Assembly: GCA_035651755.1 (NCBI GenBank) | Contig: DASRFA010000056.1 | Span: 1-64,000, forward strand | Source: DASRFA01 sp035651755 | GTDB lineage: Bacteria; Desulfobacterota; Binatia; UBA12015 | Direction: 5' to 3' | Length of the DNA: 64,000 nt | Part shown: piece by piece, positions 57,027 through 64,000 of the stretch | Position numbering within the stretch: position 1 is the stretch's first letter | Layout: the number at the start of each line of letters is the position of its first letter | Notes under the pieces: model-generated | What the model saw: only the letters and a program-made list of their open reading frames with translations | What the model was told of the DNA's origin: nothing | Database searches by the model: none | Translations under genes and position numbers: made by a program

Positions 57027-58319
57027 CTACCCCTCGCCTGCCGCGGGCCGCCGTCCGGCCGCCGATCGCGTGAGGCGCTCGAGCGCGAGCAGCGCGAACG
57101 CGACCAGCGGTGCGGCGAGGAAGATGCCCATCGCGCGCTGCAGCCCGATGACGATCTCCGGCTGCGGGTCCGGAAACGCGCCCACGGTGGTCGCGCCGTC
57201 GGCGAACCAGTCGAGGAGCGAGCCGTAGAGCGGCGCGAGGACGCAGGCGCCGATCGCCATCACGAGGAGGTTCGTGAAGCCCATCGCGGTCGCGACCGCG
57301 CCCGGGGGCGCGAGCTCCGCGACCCGTGCGAACACGAGCGAGTACGCGCTGGCGGCGAGCCCGAGCGCGAGGAACGTCGCGGCGAGCGACGACGGATCGT
57401 CCGCCGGGCTCCACACGACCCACGCGAGGATCGCCGCGACCAGCAGGGGCGACGCGAGCAGCGCCGCGTCGCGACGCGCCCCGGTGCCCGCGCCCACGCC
57501 GAGGAGCGGCGCGCCGAGCGCGACGCCGACGAAGATCCACGAGCTGATGCGTGCGCTCGCGACGGCGTCCATCCCGAACCGGTTCGCGACGAGGTTCGGA
57601 GCCCACGCCGCGCCGAAGCCGAACGGCACCGCGGCGACGAGGCCGCCCGCGACCGCGAGCTGCCAGATGCGCCGGTCGCGCACGATCCTCGCGAAGCTGC
57701 CGTCGCTCGAGCTGCTCGCGGCGCGCGGCGCCGCCGAGCGGGCCGCGAGCGCGATCGGGACGCCGGCGGCGAGCAGCATCGCCGCGAGCGCGAGCGAGCC
57801 GCGCCGCCAGTCGCCGCTCGCGACCGACGGCAGCGCCGCCTGAGCGAAAGCCGCGCCGGTGAGCGCGAGACCCTCGGTCGCCGTCGCGACGATCGCGAAC
57901 CGGCGCGGCTCGAAGCGCGCGGCCGCGATCGCGAGGCAGCCGGGGAACGCGACCGACCCGACGAGGCCGCAGCCGGCGCGCAGGACCGCCGCGGTCCCCG
58001 CGGTCGGCGAGAGCGCGACGGCCGCGGACAGCAGCGCGCCCGCCACCGCGGCCGCGAGCAGCAGTAGCTCGGGGCGGATGCGATCGAGCAGCACGCCGGC
58101 GGCGAGCTGCGCCGGGATGTACGCGACCTGGAAGCTCGACGCGAGGAGCGCGAAGCCCGTCGCGCGGAGCGCGAAGGCCTCTCGCAGCTCGGGCTCGAAG
58201 GCCGACGGGAAGCTCTGCAGCGCGGTCTGCAGGATCGCGAGGAAGAGCGCCGCGCTCCACGCGGCGACGGCGCCCGACTCCCGGCCGAGGCCGCCGCCTC
58301 CGCGGGCGCGCGCTCTCAC
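57027..58319 (-). CDS. MFS transporter
   Basis: The 430-residue protein has twelve predicted membrane segments (for example AWSAALFLAILQTALQSFPS, LLLLAAAVAGALLSAAVAL, GFTNLLVMAIGACVLAPLYG). The motif A-like loop GVLLDRIRPELL lies between helices 2 and 3. The first 20 residues are a basic cytoplasmic tail. The substrate is unknown; organic acid or drug export is typical for this branch. The GTG start 58319 overlaps the stop of the upstream gene by 4 bp (GTGA), so it is translated together with the 374-residue protein and probably exports or imports its ligand or product. Confidence 0.88.
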   Translation of the reverse strand: MRARARGGGGLGRESGAVAAWSAALFLAILQTALQSFPSAFEPELREAFALRATGFALLASSFQVAYIPAQLAAGVLLDRIRPELLLLAAAVAGALLSAAVALSPTAGTAAVLRAGCGLVGSVAFPGCLAIAAARFEPRRFAIVATATEGLALTGAAFAQAALPSVASGDWRRGSLALAAMLLAAGVPIALAARSAAPRAASSSSDGSFARIVRDRRIWQLAVAGGLVAAVPFGFGAAWAPNLVANRFGMDAVASARISSWIFVGVALGAPLLGVGAGTGARRDAALLASPLLVAAILAWVVWSPADDPSSLAATFLALGLAASAYSLVFARVAELAPPGAVATAMGFTNLLVMAIGACVLAPLYGSLLDWFADGATTVGAFPDPQPEIVIGLQRAMGIFLAAPLVAFALLALERLTRSAAGRRPAAGEG

Positions 58320-59440
58320 CTCGCGGGGTCGAGAAACTCGTTCAGCCCGTAGCGCGGGTACGGGCCGTAGGCGAGCTGCTCCATCACGCCGACGCCTTCC
58401 TCGCCGTCCATGGTCGCGCGCATCACCTGCTGCACGTGCTGGTTGTCGATCGCCATCTCGTCGAGGTCGGCGGTCTTCCACGACTCGCCCGCGACGGCGA
58501 GCTCGCCCTTCCAGTGCCCGTGCCCCCACGTGGGATGCGTGTAGCCGATGCCCTTCATGCGGAAGCAGAGGAGCGGCTCGAGGCGCATCACGCGCCGCGC
58601 GCCCTTCCAGTCGACGAGCGCGATCTCCGCCGAGCGCGCACGCCGCGTTCCGGGGACGTACTCGAGGTGGTGCTCGACCCGCGGCAGGTGCTCGGTCCGC
58701 GGGTCCTCGATGCCGGGAATCGCGTCGACCGAGTCGTAGGCGGGGATGATCATCGCCTCCTGGTGCCACGGCCGCCCGCTCGCGTCCTCGAAGACGAGCG
58801 CGTGCGTGCAGCGATCCTTCCACTGGACGGGCGCCCACAGGAAGAAGATCTGCGGCAGCTCCGTCGGCGGCGCGCCCCCGGGATCGGCCGCGCCCACCGG
58901 GCGGACGCCCCACGAGCGGTCCTTCGTCCCGTAGACGCGCGCGGCATCGACGCCGACCGTCTTCCCCGCGTAGCGAATCTCGCCGCTCCAGCGGCCGAGC
59001 TGCGTGAAGCGCGTGGAATCCATCATCGTGCGCCCGTCGCGGCGCATCGTCTGACGGCCCTCCTCGATGCACGCGGTGCGCGCGACGAACTCGAGGTCGG
59101 CCGCGATGCCGGTCTCGTTGGGCGCGATGCGGAGGCGCACGCGCCGCATCGGCTCCGCGATCTCGATCCGGAACGGACCGACCTCAGTCTCGGACGGATC
59201 GCGCGGCGCGCGGCGCGATGCATGGAACGCGTGCTGCTCGCCGTCGCGCACGATCGAGAAGGCGCAGTCGAGGATGTGGAGGTTCGGGTAGATCGCCATG
59301 GCGACGCCGAAGTAGAACTCGCCGTCGGCGGCGTAGCCGTTGAACCAGTACCGGTCGTAGGCGTTGCGATCGCTGGTCGCGACGTGCGCGACGGGCTCGG
59401 GCGTCTGGTGGATCGGGTAGTCGTCGAACCGCGACAGCAT
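58316..59440 (-). CDS. conserved protein of unknown function with lipocalin/CrtC-like beta features
   Basis: The 374-residue cytoplasmic protein begins MLSRFDDYPIHQTPEPVAHV and has many aromatic beta strands (RYWFNGYAADGEFYFGVAMA, VYGTKDRSWGVRPVG, FFLWAPVQWKDRCTHALVFE, GYTHPTWGHGHWKGELAVAG). The W-G-V-R-P and D-R-S-W pattern recalls hydroxyneurosporene-synthase (CrtC/AttH)-like double lipocalin proteins, which bind or hydrate terpenoid ligands; this is a low-confidence resemblance. It is coupled by a 4-bp overlap to the MFS gene downstream. Confidence 0.6.
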   Translation of the reverse strand: MLSRFDDYPIHQTPEPVAHVATSDRNAYDRYWFNGYAADGEFYFGVAMAIYPNLHILDCAFSIVRDGEQHAFHASRRAPRDPSETEVGPFRIEIAEPMRRVRLRIAPNETGIAADLEFVARTACIEEGRQTMRRDGRTMMDSTRFTQLGRWSGEIRYAGKTVGVDAARVYGTKDRSWGVRPVGAADPGGAPPTELPQIFFLWAPVQWKDRCTHALVFEDASGRPWHQEAMIIPAYDSVDAIPGIEDPRTEHLPRVEHHLEYVPGTRRARSAEIALVDWKGARRVMRLEPLLCFRMKGIGYTHPTWGHGHWKGELAVAGESWKTADLDEMAIDNQHVQQVMRATMDGEEGVGVMEQLAYGPYPRYGLNEFLDPAR

Positions 59441-60175
59441 GCGTCGGTCGCTAGCACCGGCCGATCGATCGAATCAAACGACGCCGTTCGCTGGATCGCG
59501 CCCGGCGGCCGCGCTCATGCTGCGCCGGTGCACATGGGAGGGCAGCCGGAGCCGTGTGTGCGGGCGCTCGCTCCGGGTCTCGTTCGCGGGGAGGAAGAGC
59601 GCCCCGAATGATTTCATGAATCAAGGTGGGGGCGGGTGATTGTCCCGCTCGCTCGACAGTCGCTCGCTCGCCCGCAAACACGGCTCCGGCTGCGCTCGTT
59701 TTTCGACGGCGCAGTCGAGCCCTGCGGACGGTCGGTCAAGCACGCGATGCGCGTTGGTGCATGGACCACGGGTCGTCGGCGCGCCGCAGGCCCGATCAGC
59801 GGGCGATGCCCGCCGGTTACGACCGAGCTCGGCTGGCTCTTCACGGTCGTCCGCGCAGGGCGCCGGGCCGGCGGGCAGGCCTGACCGCCCGCTGAGACGC
59901 CGACCGCCGTGGGCGCAGCAAACCCATCCCCGCGCCGGGATGGCGCAAACGCCCGGGCATCGCACTTTCTGCCTTGGCTAGCCGTGTGACGCCGTGGTAC
60001 CGCGGTCGGGACACTGGCGCCTCGCCGGTGCGGCCTTTCCTCTCTGGCGGTCCTGCACTTCCCTCGTCGACCCGAATCGAGCCGATCCCGCCGGACGGCC
60101 GCGAGCCCCGCGCGAGGCGCAGAGCGCCGACTCGGAGCGCTTGTCGGCTCCGGGGACCCCAGATCGGAGACGGAA
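59441..60175. other. 735-bp intergenic region holding a structured RNA candidate
   Basis: It lies between the divergent 374-residue protein gene and the large cysteine-rich protein gene. No frame is gene-like. The left 450 bp contain only scattered GC-rich hairpins (for example gggcaggcctgaccgccc at about 59873). The right part holds the c-di-GMP-I-like RNA at 59900-60009, followed by a leader of 166 nt to the GTG at 60176. Confidence 0.6.
59900..60009 (+). ncRNA. cyclic di-GMP-I (GEMM)-like riboswitch candidate
   Basis: The 110-nt stretch is closed by an 8-bp stem, ccgaccgc (59900-59907) with gcggtcgg (60002-60009). Inside are the GEMM-like core GCAAACC (59918-59924), a hairpin ccatccc / gggatgg (59924-59930 with 59937-59943), GCGCAAACGCC in the position of GACGCAAAGCC, a second hairpin around ggca / tgcc, and GGCTAGCCG, close to the GG(U)AGCCGGG element. 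The first hairpin lacks the usual GNRA loop and the joining segment has changes, so it may be a variant or a decayed copy. It precedes an exported surface protein, a usual target. Confidence 0.45.
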
Positions 60176-63052
60176 GTGACATCGAACGAACGAATCGCCT
60201 CGACGGGACGGGTTTGCGCTGCGTGGACGATGTGGCCGGGGCGATTTGCCACGGCAGGATTGCTCGTCGCGGCCCTCGCCCTGGGTCTTCCTGCAGCGGC
60301 GCGCGCAACCGTCGCGAGCGACCTCTGCACCGGCAACCCGTGCGTCATCACCGGCAACCACACGATCGACATCGACAGCAACCTCCAGTTCGGCGATGCG
60401 ACAGACCTCGTGATCCAGAACAGCGTTCTCACGGTCGGCGACGGAAACATCTCGCCGCGCACGATCGGACTCACGGCGCGCTCGATCACGATGAAGGCGG
60501 GGGCGCGCATCGTGGCCGGCCCCGTGGGCGCGACCGACGACGCCGAAGTCGACCTGACCGCGACCGGCGGTGACATCGTCTTCGAGGCCGCGTCGGGCAA
60601 GAGCATCGACCTCAGCTCCAACTCGGCCGGCACCGCGTCCCTTCTCGCGAGCGGCAACATCACGCTCGCCCGCGGGATCGACGTCCAGGGCACCGGAATG
60701 GATTCGGCGGGCGGCGCCATCGAGCTCGAGGCCGGCGGATTCATCACGGTGAGCGCGGATCTCCTGGCAGGTGCCTCGGGAGCGTTCGCGTTCGGCGGCG
60801 AGATCGACATCACCGCCGGCACGGGCGCGCTCATCACCGGCATGCTCGACGTCGGCTCGCCGACCGACGGCGGCGGCGTCTCGGTCGCGTCGACCCTGGG
60901 GCCCGTGACCGTAGGCAAGATCAATGCGAACGGCGGCGACCCCGACGGGTACGGCGGCGAGATCGAGGTCGACGCGGGCTACGGCGACGTCGCGCTGAAC
61001 GGCCCGGTCACCGGGAACGGCGGCGGCGGCTCGGACGAGAATTGCGGCGACGGCGGCGAGTTCGACGTGAGCGCGGGCCTCTCGGTCGCCATCAACGATT
61101 CCGTGACGCTCGACGGTGGCACCGGCTGCGCGGGCGGCGGCTTCTCGGTCGAGGCCGGCACGACGGTCACGCAGAAGGCGGGGAACCAGATCTCGCTCGA
61201 CGCGCCCGGGACCTACGGAGCGGGCGGAGCGCTCGACGTCGAGGCGTTCGGCGACATCGTGCTGCGGTCCGTCGACGCGTCGTCGCCCGGCATCGGCGGC
61301 GACGTCGACCTGACCTCGCGCGGCGGCGCGATCAGGATCGCCGGAACCGTCGACGTGCGCGCGAGCGCCGTCGACGCGTACGCCGGCACGATGTCGCTGC
61401 GTGCGTGCACCGTCCAGGTAACGGCGCAAGGCAGCCTGCTGGCGTTCGGCGGGCTCCTGGATGATCAAAACAATCCGACCGTCGGAATCATCCTGCTGCG
61501 CGCGAGCAACGCGATCACGGTGGCCGGCACCGTACACGCCATCGGGAGAAACGATTTCCGCCTGAAGAGCGGCCAGCCGACCGTCACGGGAACCGTGACG
61601 CCTTCGGCCGTCGTCACGGTGGATCCCGCCATCCCCGCGTGCGAGCCGCCGCCGGTCTGCGGCAACGACGTCCTCGAGCCGGGCGAGCTGTGCGACGACG
61701 GCTCCGCCGTGAACGGGACCGCCGCCGGCTGCTGCGCGGCGGACTGCAAGTCGGCCAAGGCCGACGGCGCGTCGTGCGACGACGGCCTCTTCTGCAACGG
61801 CGCCGACACCTGCAAGCTCACGACGTGCAGCGCGCACGTCGGGAACCCCTGCGCCGGCCTGCCGGGCGCGTGCGTGACCAGCTCCTGCACGGAGCAGCTC
61901 CACTGCGCGATGCCCGCCGAATCGGTCTGCGACGACGCCGACGACAACCCGTGCACGGAGGGCCGCTGCAGCGCCGAGGGCGCCTGCCAGCCGACGCCGA
62001 TCGAGGCCGACTGCGAGGACGGCATCTTCTGCAACGGCTCGGAGACCTGCGTCGCCGGCAAGTGTCGCCGCGAGCCGCTCGCGTGCTCCGCCGACAGCTG
62101 CGACGAGAACGGCGCGGCGTGCGAAGCCTTCTGCGGCGACGGCATCGCGCAGGACGGCGAGGAGTGCGGCGAGCCCGGCACCGCCGGCTGCGCGGCGGGC
62201 GTCACCTGCCGCGACTGCGCGTGCGAGACCGACGGCATGGCGGGCGACGCGTACCTCTGCCACAAGACCACGGTCTCCGACGCGCCGGCCTCCCCGTTCG
62301 TACCGGGAAGCGCCGTGCCGGTCGTCGACCGCTTCGAGAGCAAGACCTACGACGTGACGTCGATCGACGGCGTCTGCAGCCCGGTCGTCGTCGCGGCGCC
62401 GCAGGGCACGTTCCCGCCGACGAATCCCGACACCCTGCAGGTCGATCACACGATCGCGCTCAGCGCGACCCCGCCCGACCAGGCGCCGTTCGCGCAGGTG
62501 GTGCGGACCTACACCGACCACTTCGGGACGCTCAGCCTGACGCTCAAGAAGGTCGACGGCGTGTTCCTGCGGGCGCGCGAGACCGACTTCGGCGAGAGGG
62601 AGGCGTGCTCCGACTCGTCGACGTGCAGCGACGGCCGTACCTGCCAGGGTGGCAACTGTCTGCCGGATCCCGCGAAGGCCCCCGGCAAGCCGCCGAAGAA
62701 CCTGCCGGTGTTCAACTTCAAGTGCTACACGGCCGCGGTCACGGCGGGCACGACGAAGTTCACCCGCATGCCGAACGTCCGCCTCACCGACCAGTACGGC
62801 CAGACGCAGCTCTACGACCTGGTGAAGCCGGTGCGGGTCTGCAGCCCCGCGACGGTCGCGGGCCAGAACGTGACCGCGCCGTCGCAGGAAGGACAGCTCA
62901 CCTGCTACAAGGCGGCCCTGTCCGACTCCGACCCGAAGCAGGCGCCGTTCAGGCCGCACGAGGTCGGCCTCCGCTACAAGGGCTTCAAGCCCGCGTTCCT
63001 CGACGTCAAAGCGGCGACGGAGCTCTGCATGCCGTCGCGCATCCAGCCGTAG
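60176..63052 (+). CDS. large exported cysteine-rich protein with beta-helix-like N-terminal region
   Basis: The 958-residue protein starts at a GTG with ggagacggaa just upstream. It has a signal peptide (TAGLLVAALALGLPAAARA, cleavage near residue 43). A 430-residue Gly/Thr/Asp-rich region of beta-helix type follows (LTVGDGNISPRTIGLTARSI, GGEIEVDAGYGDVALNGPVT). Next is a cysteine-rich stretch with CGNDVLEPGELCDDG and repeats CDDGLFCNGADTC, CEDGIFCNGSETC (about 483-660). The C-terminus holds about three copies of a domain of the type YLCHKTT..., FKCYTAAVTAG..., LTCYKAALSDS... each ending ...VCSP or LCMP. An adhesin or matrix protein is likely. The upstream riboswitch candidate suggests c-di-GMP control. 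Confidence 0.82.
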   Translation: MTSNERIASTGRVCAAWTMWPGRFATAGLLVAALALGLPAAARATVASDLCTGNPCVITGNHTIDIDSNLQFGDATDLVIQNSVLTVGDGNISPRTIGLTARSITMKAGARIVAGPVGATDDAEVDLTATGGDIVFEAASGKSIDLSSNSAGTASLLASGNITLARGIDVQGTGMDSAGGAIELEAGGFITVSADLLAGASGAFAFGGEIDITAGTGALITGMLDVGSPTDGGGVSVASTLGPVTVGKINANGGDPDGYGGEIEVDAGYGDVALNGPVTGNGGGGSDENCGDGGEFDVSAGLSVAINDSVTLDGGTGCAGGGFSVEAGTTVTQKAGNQISLDAPGTYGAGGALDVEAFGDIVLRSVDASSPGIGGDVDLTSRGGAIRIAGTVDVRASAVDAYAGTMSLRACTVQVTAQGSLLAFGGLLDDQNNPTVGIILLRASNAITVAGTVHAIGRNDFRLKSGQPTVTGTVTPSAVVTVDPAIPACEPPPVCGNDVLEPGELCDDGSAVNGTAAGCCAADCKSAKADGASCDDGLFCNGADTCKLTTCSAHVGNPCAGLPGACVTSSCTEQLHCAMPAESVCDDADDNPCTEGRCSAEGACQPTPIEADCEDGIFCNGSETCVAGKCRREPLACSADSCDENGAACEAFCGDGIAQDGEECGEPGTAGCAAGVTCRDCACETDGMAGDAYLCHKTTVSDAPASPFVPGSAVPVVDRFESKTYDVTSIDGVCSPVVVAAPQGTFPPTNPDTLQVDHTIALSATPPDQAPFAQVVRTYTDHFGTLSLTLKKVDGVFLRARETDFGEREACSDSSTCSDGRTCQGGNCLPDPAKAPGKPPKNLPVFNFKCYTAAVTAGTTKFTRMPNVRLTDQYGQTQLYDLVKPVRVCSPATVAGQNVTAPSQEGQLTCYKAALSDSDPKQAPFRPHEVGLRYKGFKPAFLDVKAATELCMPSRIQP

Positions 63053-63122
63053 GCGAGCGACGGAGCGGCGGCGCGACGCGCGCGCTCGCCGCTCCGCCCG
63101 CCGTCGGCTATGCGGGTCGGTC

Positions 63123-64000
63123 ATGGAGACGCCGCGTGACGACGTGCTCGCGAGCGCGCGCGCGCTCCAGGAGCCGATCCGCGCTCGCGCGCGCGAGATC
63201 GAGCTGGCGCGTCGTCTTCCCGCCGACCTCGCGCGCGCGTTTGCCGAACGCGGCCTCTACCGGCTCGCCGTGCCGCGGAGCCTCGGCGGCCTGGAGGCCG
63301 ATCCCGAGCGGCTCTTCGAGGCGATCGAGCTGATCGCCGAGGCCGACGCTTCGGCGGGCTGGTGCCTGATGATCGGCGTCACGACGGGCGTCGTGTCCGC
63401 GTATCTCGCGCCCGCGGTCGCGCGCGAGGCCTACGGCGACCCGCTCGCGATCACGGGCGGCGTGTACGCGCCGATGGGGCAGGCGATTCGCGACGGCGAC
63501 GCCTATCGCGTGAGCGGGCGCTGGCAGTGGGCATCGGGATCCGCGAACTGCAGCTGGCTCGTGGGCGGCTGCGCGATCGTCGAGGACGGCAAGCCGCGCC
63601 TCCTCCCGAACGGGATGCTGGACGCGCGCATGGCCGTGTTTCCCGCCGCCGACGCGACCCTGATCGACTCCTGGCACGTGGCCGGGCTCTGCGGCACCGG
63701 CTCGGGCGAGATGGAGGTGCGCGACCTGCGCGTTCCGATCGAGCGCTCGGTGTCGATCGTGACGGACGTCCCGGTCGAGCGCGGACCGCTCTACCGCTTC
63801 CCGGTCTTCGGCCTGCTCGCGCTCGGCATCGCCGCCGTCGCGCTCGGCAACGCGCGCGGTGCGATCGCCGAGCTGGCCGAGATCGCGTCCGGCAAGAAGC
63901 CGTACGGGTCGGCGCGCTCGCTCGCCGAGCGCGCGAACGTGCAGGCCGCCTTCGCCGAGGCCGCGGCCCGCCTCGAGGCGGCGCGCGCGCTCTACCGGCA
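63123..64000 (+). CDS. acyl-CoA-dehydrogenase-like flavoprotein (HsaA/flavin monooxygenase type), N-terminal part
   Basis: The frame is open from ATG 63123 to the window edge (292 codons). It reads LPADLARAFAERGLYRLAVP, ADASAGWCLMIGVTTGVVSA, AYRVSGRWQWASGSANCSWL (the flavin-binding W-x-W-x-S-G motif), DSWHVAGLCGTGSGEMEVRD and GNARGAIAELAEIASGKKPY. This is the acyl-CoA dehydrogenase fold branch that includes p-hydroxyphenylacetate and HsaA-type FMN/FAD monooxygenases and pigment-biosynthesis hydroxylases, rather than a true beta-oxidation dehydrogenase. A separate flavin reductase would be needed; none is visible. The ribosome site is weak. Confidence 0.85.
   Translation, partial: METPRDDVLASARALQEPIRARAREIELARRLPADLARAFAERGLYRLAVPRSLGGLEADPERLFEAIELIAEADASAGWCLMIGVTTGVVSAYLAPAVAREAYGDPLAITGGVYAPMGQAIRDGDAYRVSGRWQWASGSANCSWLVGGCAIVEDGKPRLLPNGMLDARMAVFPAADATLIDSWHVAGLCGTGSGEMEVRDLRVPIERSVSIVTDVPVERGPLYRFPVFGLLALGIAAVALGNARGAIAELAEIASGKKPYGSARSLAERANVQAAFAEAAARLEAARALYR

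Noticed and set aside
59978..63124. 1048-codon open frame on the minus strand opposite the cysteine-rich exported protein
   Set aside because: Arg/Val/Asp-rich composition typical of an antisense frame in GC-rich DNA; the plus-strand frame has a signal peptide, ribosome site and Cys repeats.

Overview
The window is bacterial, visibly very GC-rich DNA with many GTG starts and short Shine-Dalgarno sites (ggagg, aggag). The mix of genes points to an uncultured soil or sediment bacterium of deltaproteobacterial or Binatota-like affinity: cysteine-rich 'CNG..TC' secreted proteins, F420-type luciferase-like oxidoreductases, orphan molybdopterin enzymes, sulfotransferases, a haloalkane dehalogenase and a giant NHL/YD-repeat protein. 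That affiliation is an inference; no rRNA or other marker gene is present. Most genes look like accessory catabolism, secretion or regulation genes, and no long core operon is present.

Region 1-5300 is a gene graveyard. It holds the start of an IS3-type transposase gene, three scattered IS91-type transposase fragments, and a DUF433/DUF5615 toxin-antitoxin pair whose toxin is frameshifted. It also holds broken remnants of hydantoinase B, HicA, a BNR/sialidase-like protein, a UPF0158 protein and another secreted protein. An apparently intact VapBC pair and one intact secreted-protein gene survive. The 3' end of that secreted gene is present a second time as a ~125 bp direct repeat.

Region 5300-20400 holds a fused HTH-ATPase-STAS-like regulator with a palindrome upstream and a Sec-exported beta-roll protein. 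It then has a SABATH-like methyltransferase, a YghU glutathione transferase, a PHP-domain lipoprotein, a protealysin-type protease with its emfourin-type inhibitor, an SDR/aldo-keto reductase pair, another SDR, a Gre-factor relative, a Uma2 nuclease and a DUF4185-like protein. Region 20626-28071 is one gene of 2481 codons whose domain order (TTR-like, NHL propeller, YD shell, RHS core) is that of the teneurin core.

Region 28200-39400 has two molybdopterin oxidoreductase cassettes. One is cotranscribed with an HxlR regulator. The other forms a sulfotransferase - molybdoenzyme - DUF1214 operon divergent from a TetR gene. Each cassette has an inverted repeat at its promoter. A haloalkane dehalogenase/SnoaL operon follows. 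Region 39500-64000 holds an HzsA-like haem protein, a second beta-roll protein, a PilT-like ATPase, a convergent sensor kinase/response regulator pair, a membrane glycosyltransferase-like protein, an MFS exporter operon, a YVTN propeller lipoprotein, and a large cysteine-rich exported protein behind a possible c-di-GMP-I riboswitch. An acyl-CoA-dehydrogenase-like flavoenzyme runs off the right edge.

A dispersed intergenic element recurs at three loci (29225, 35832, 52624 with a tandem copy). Each 45-nt unit encodes two adjacent hairpins, and the diverged copy keeps the first hairpin through a paired change.
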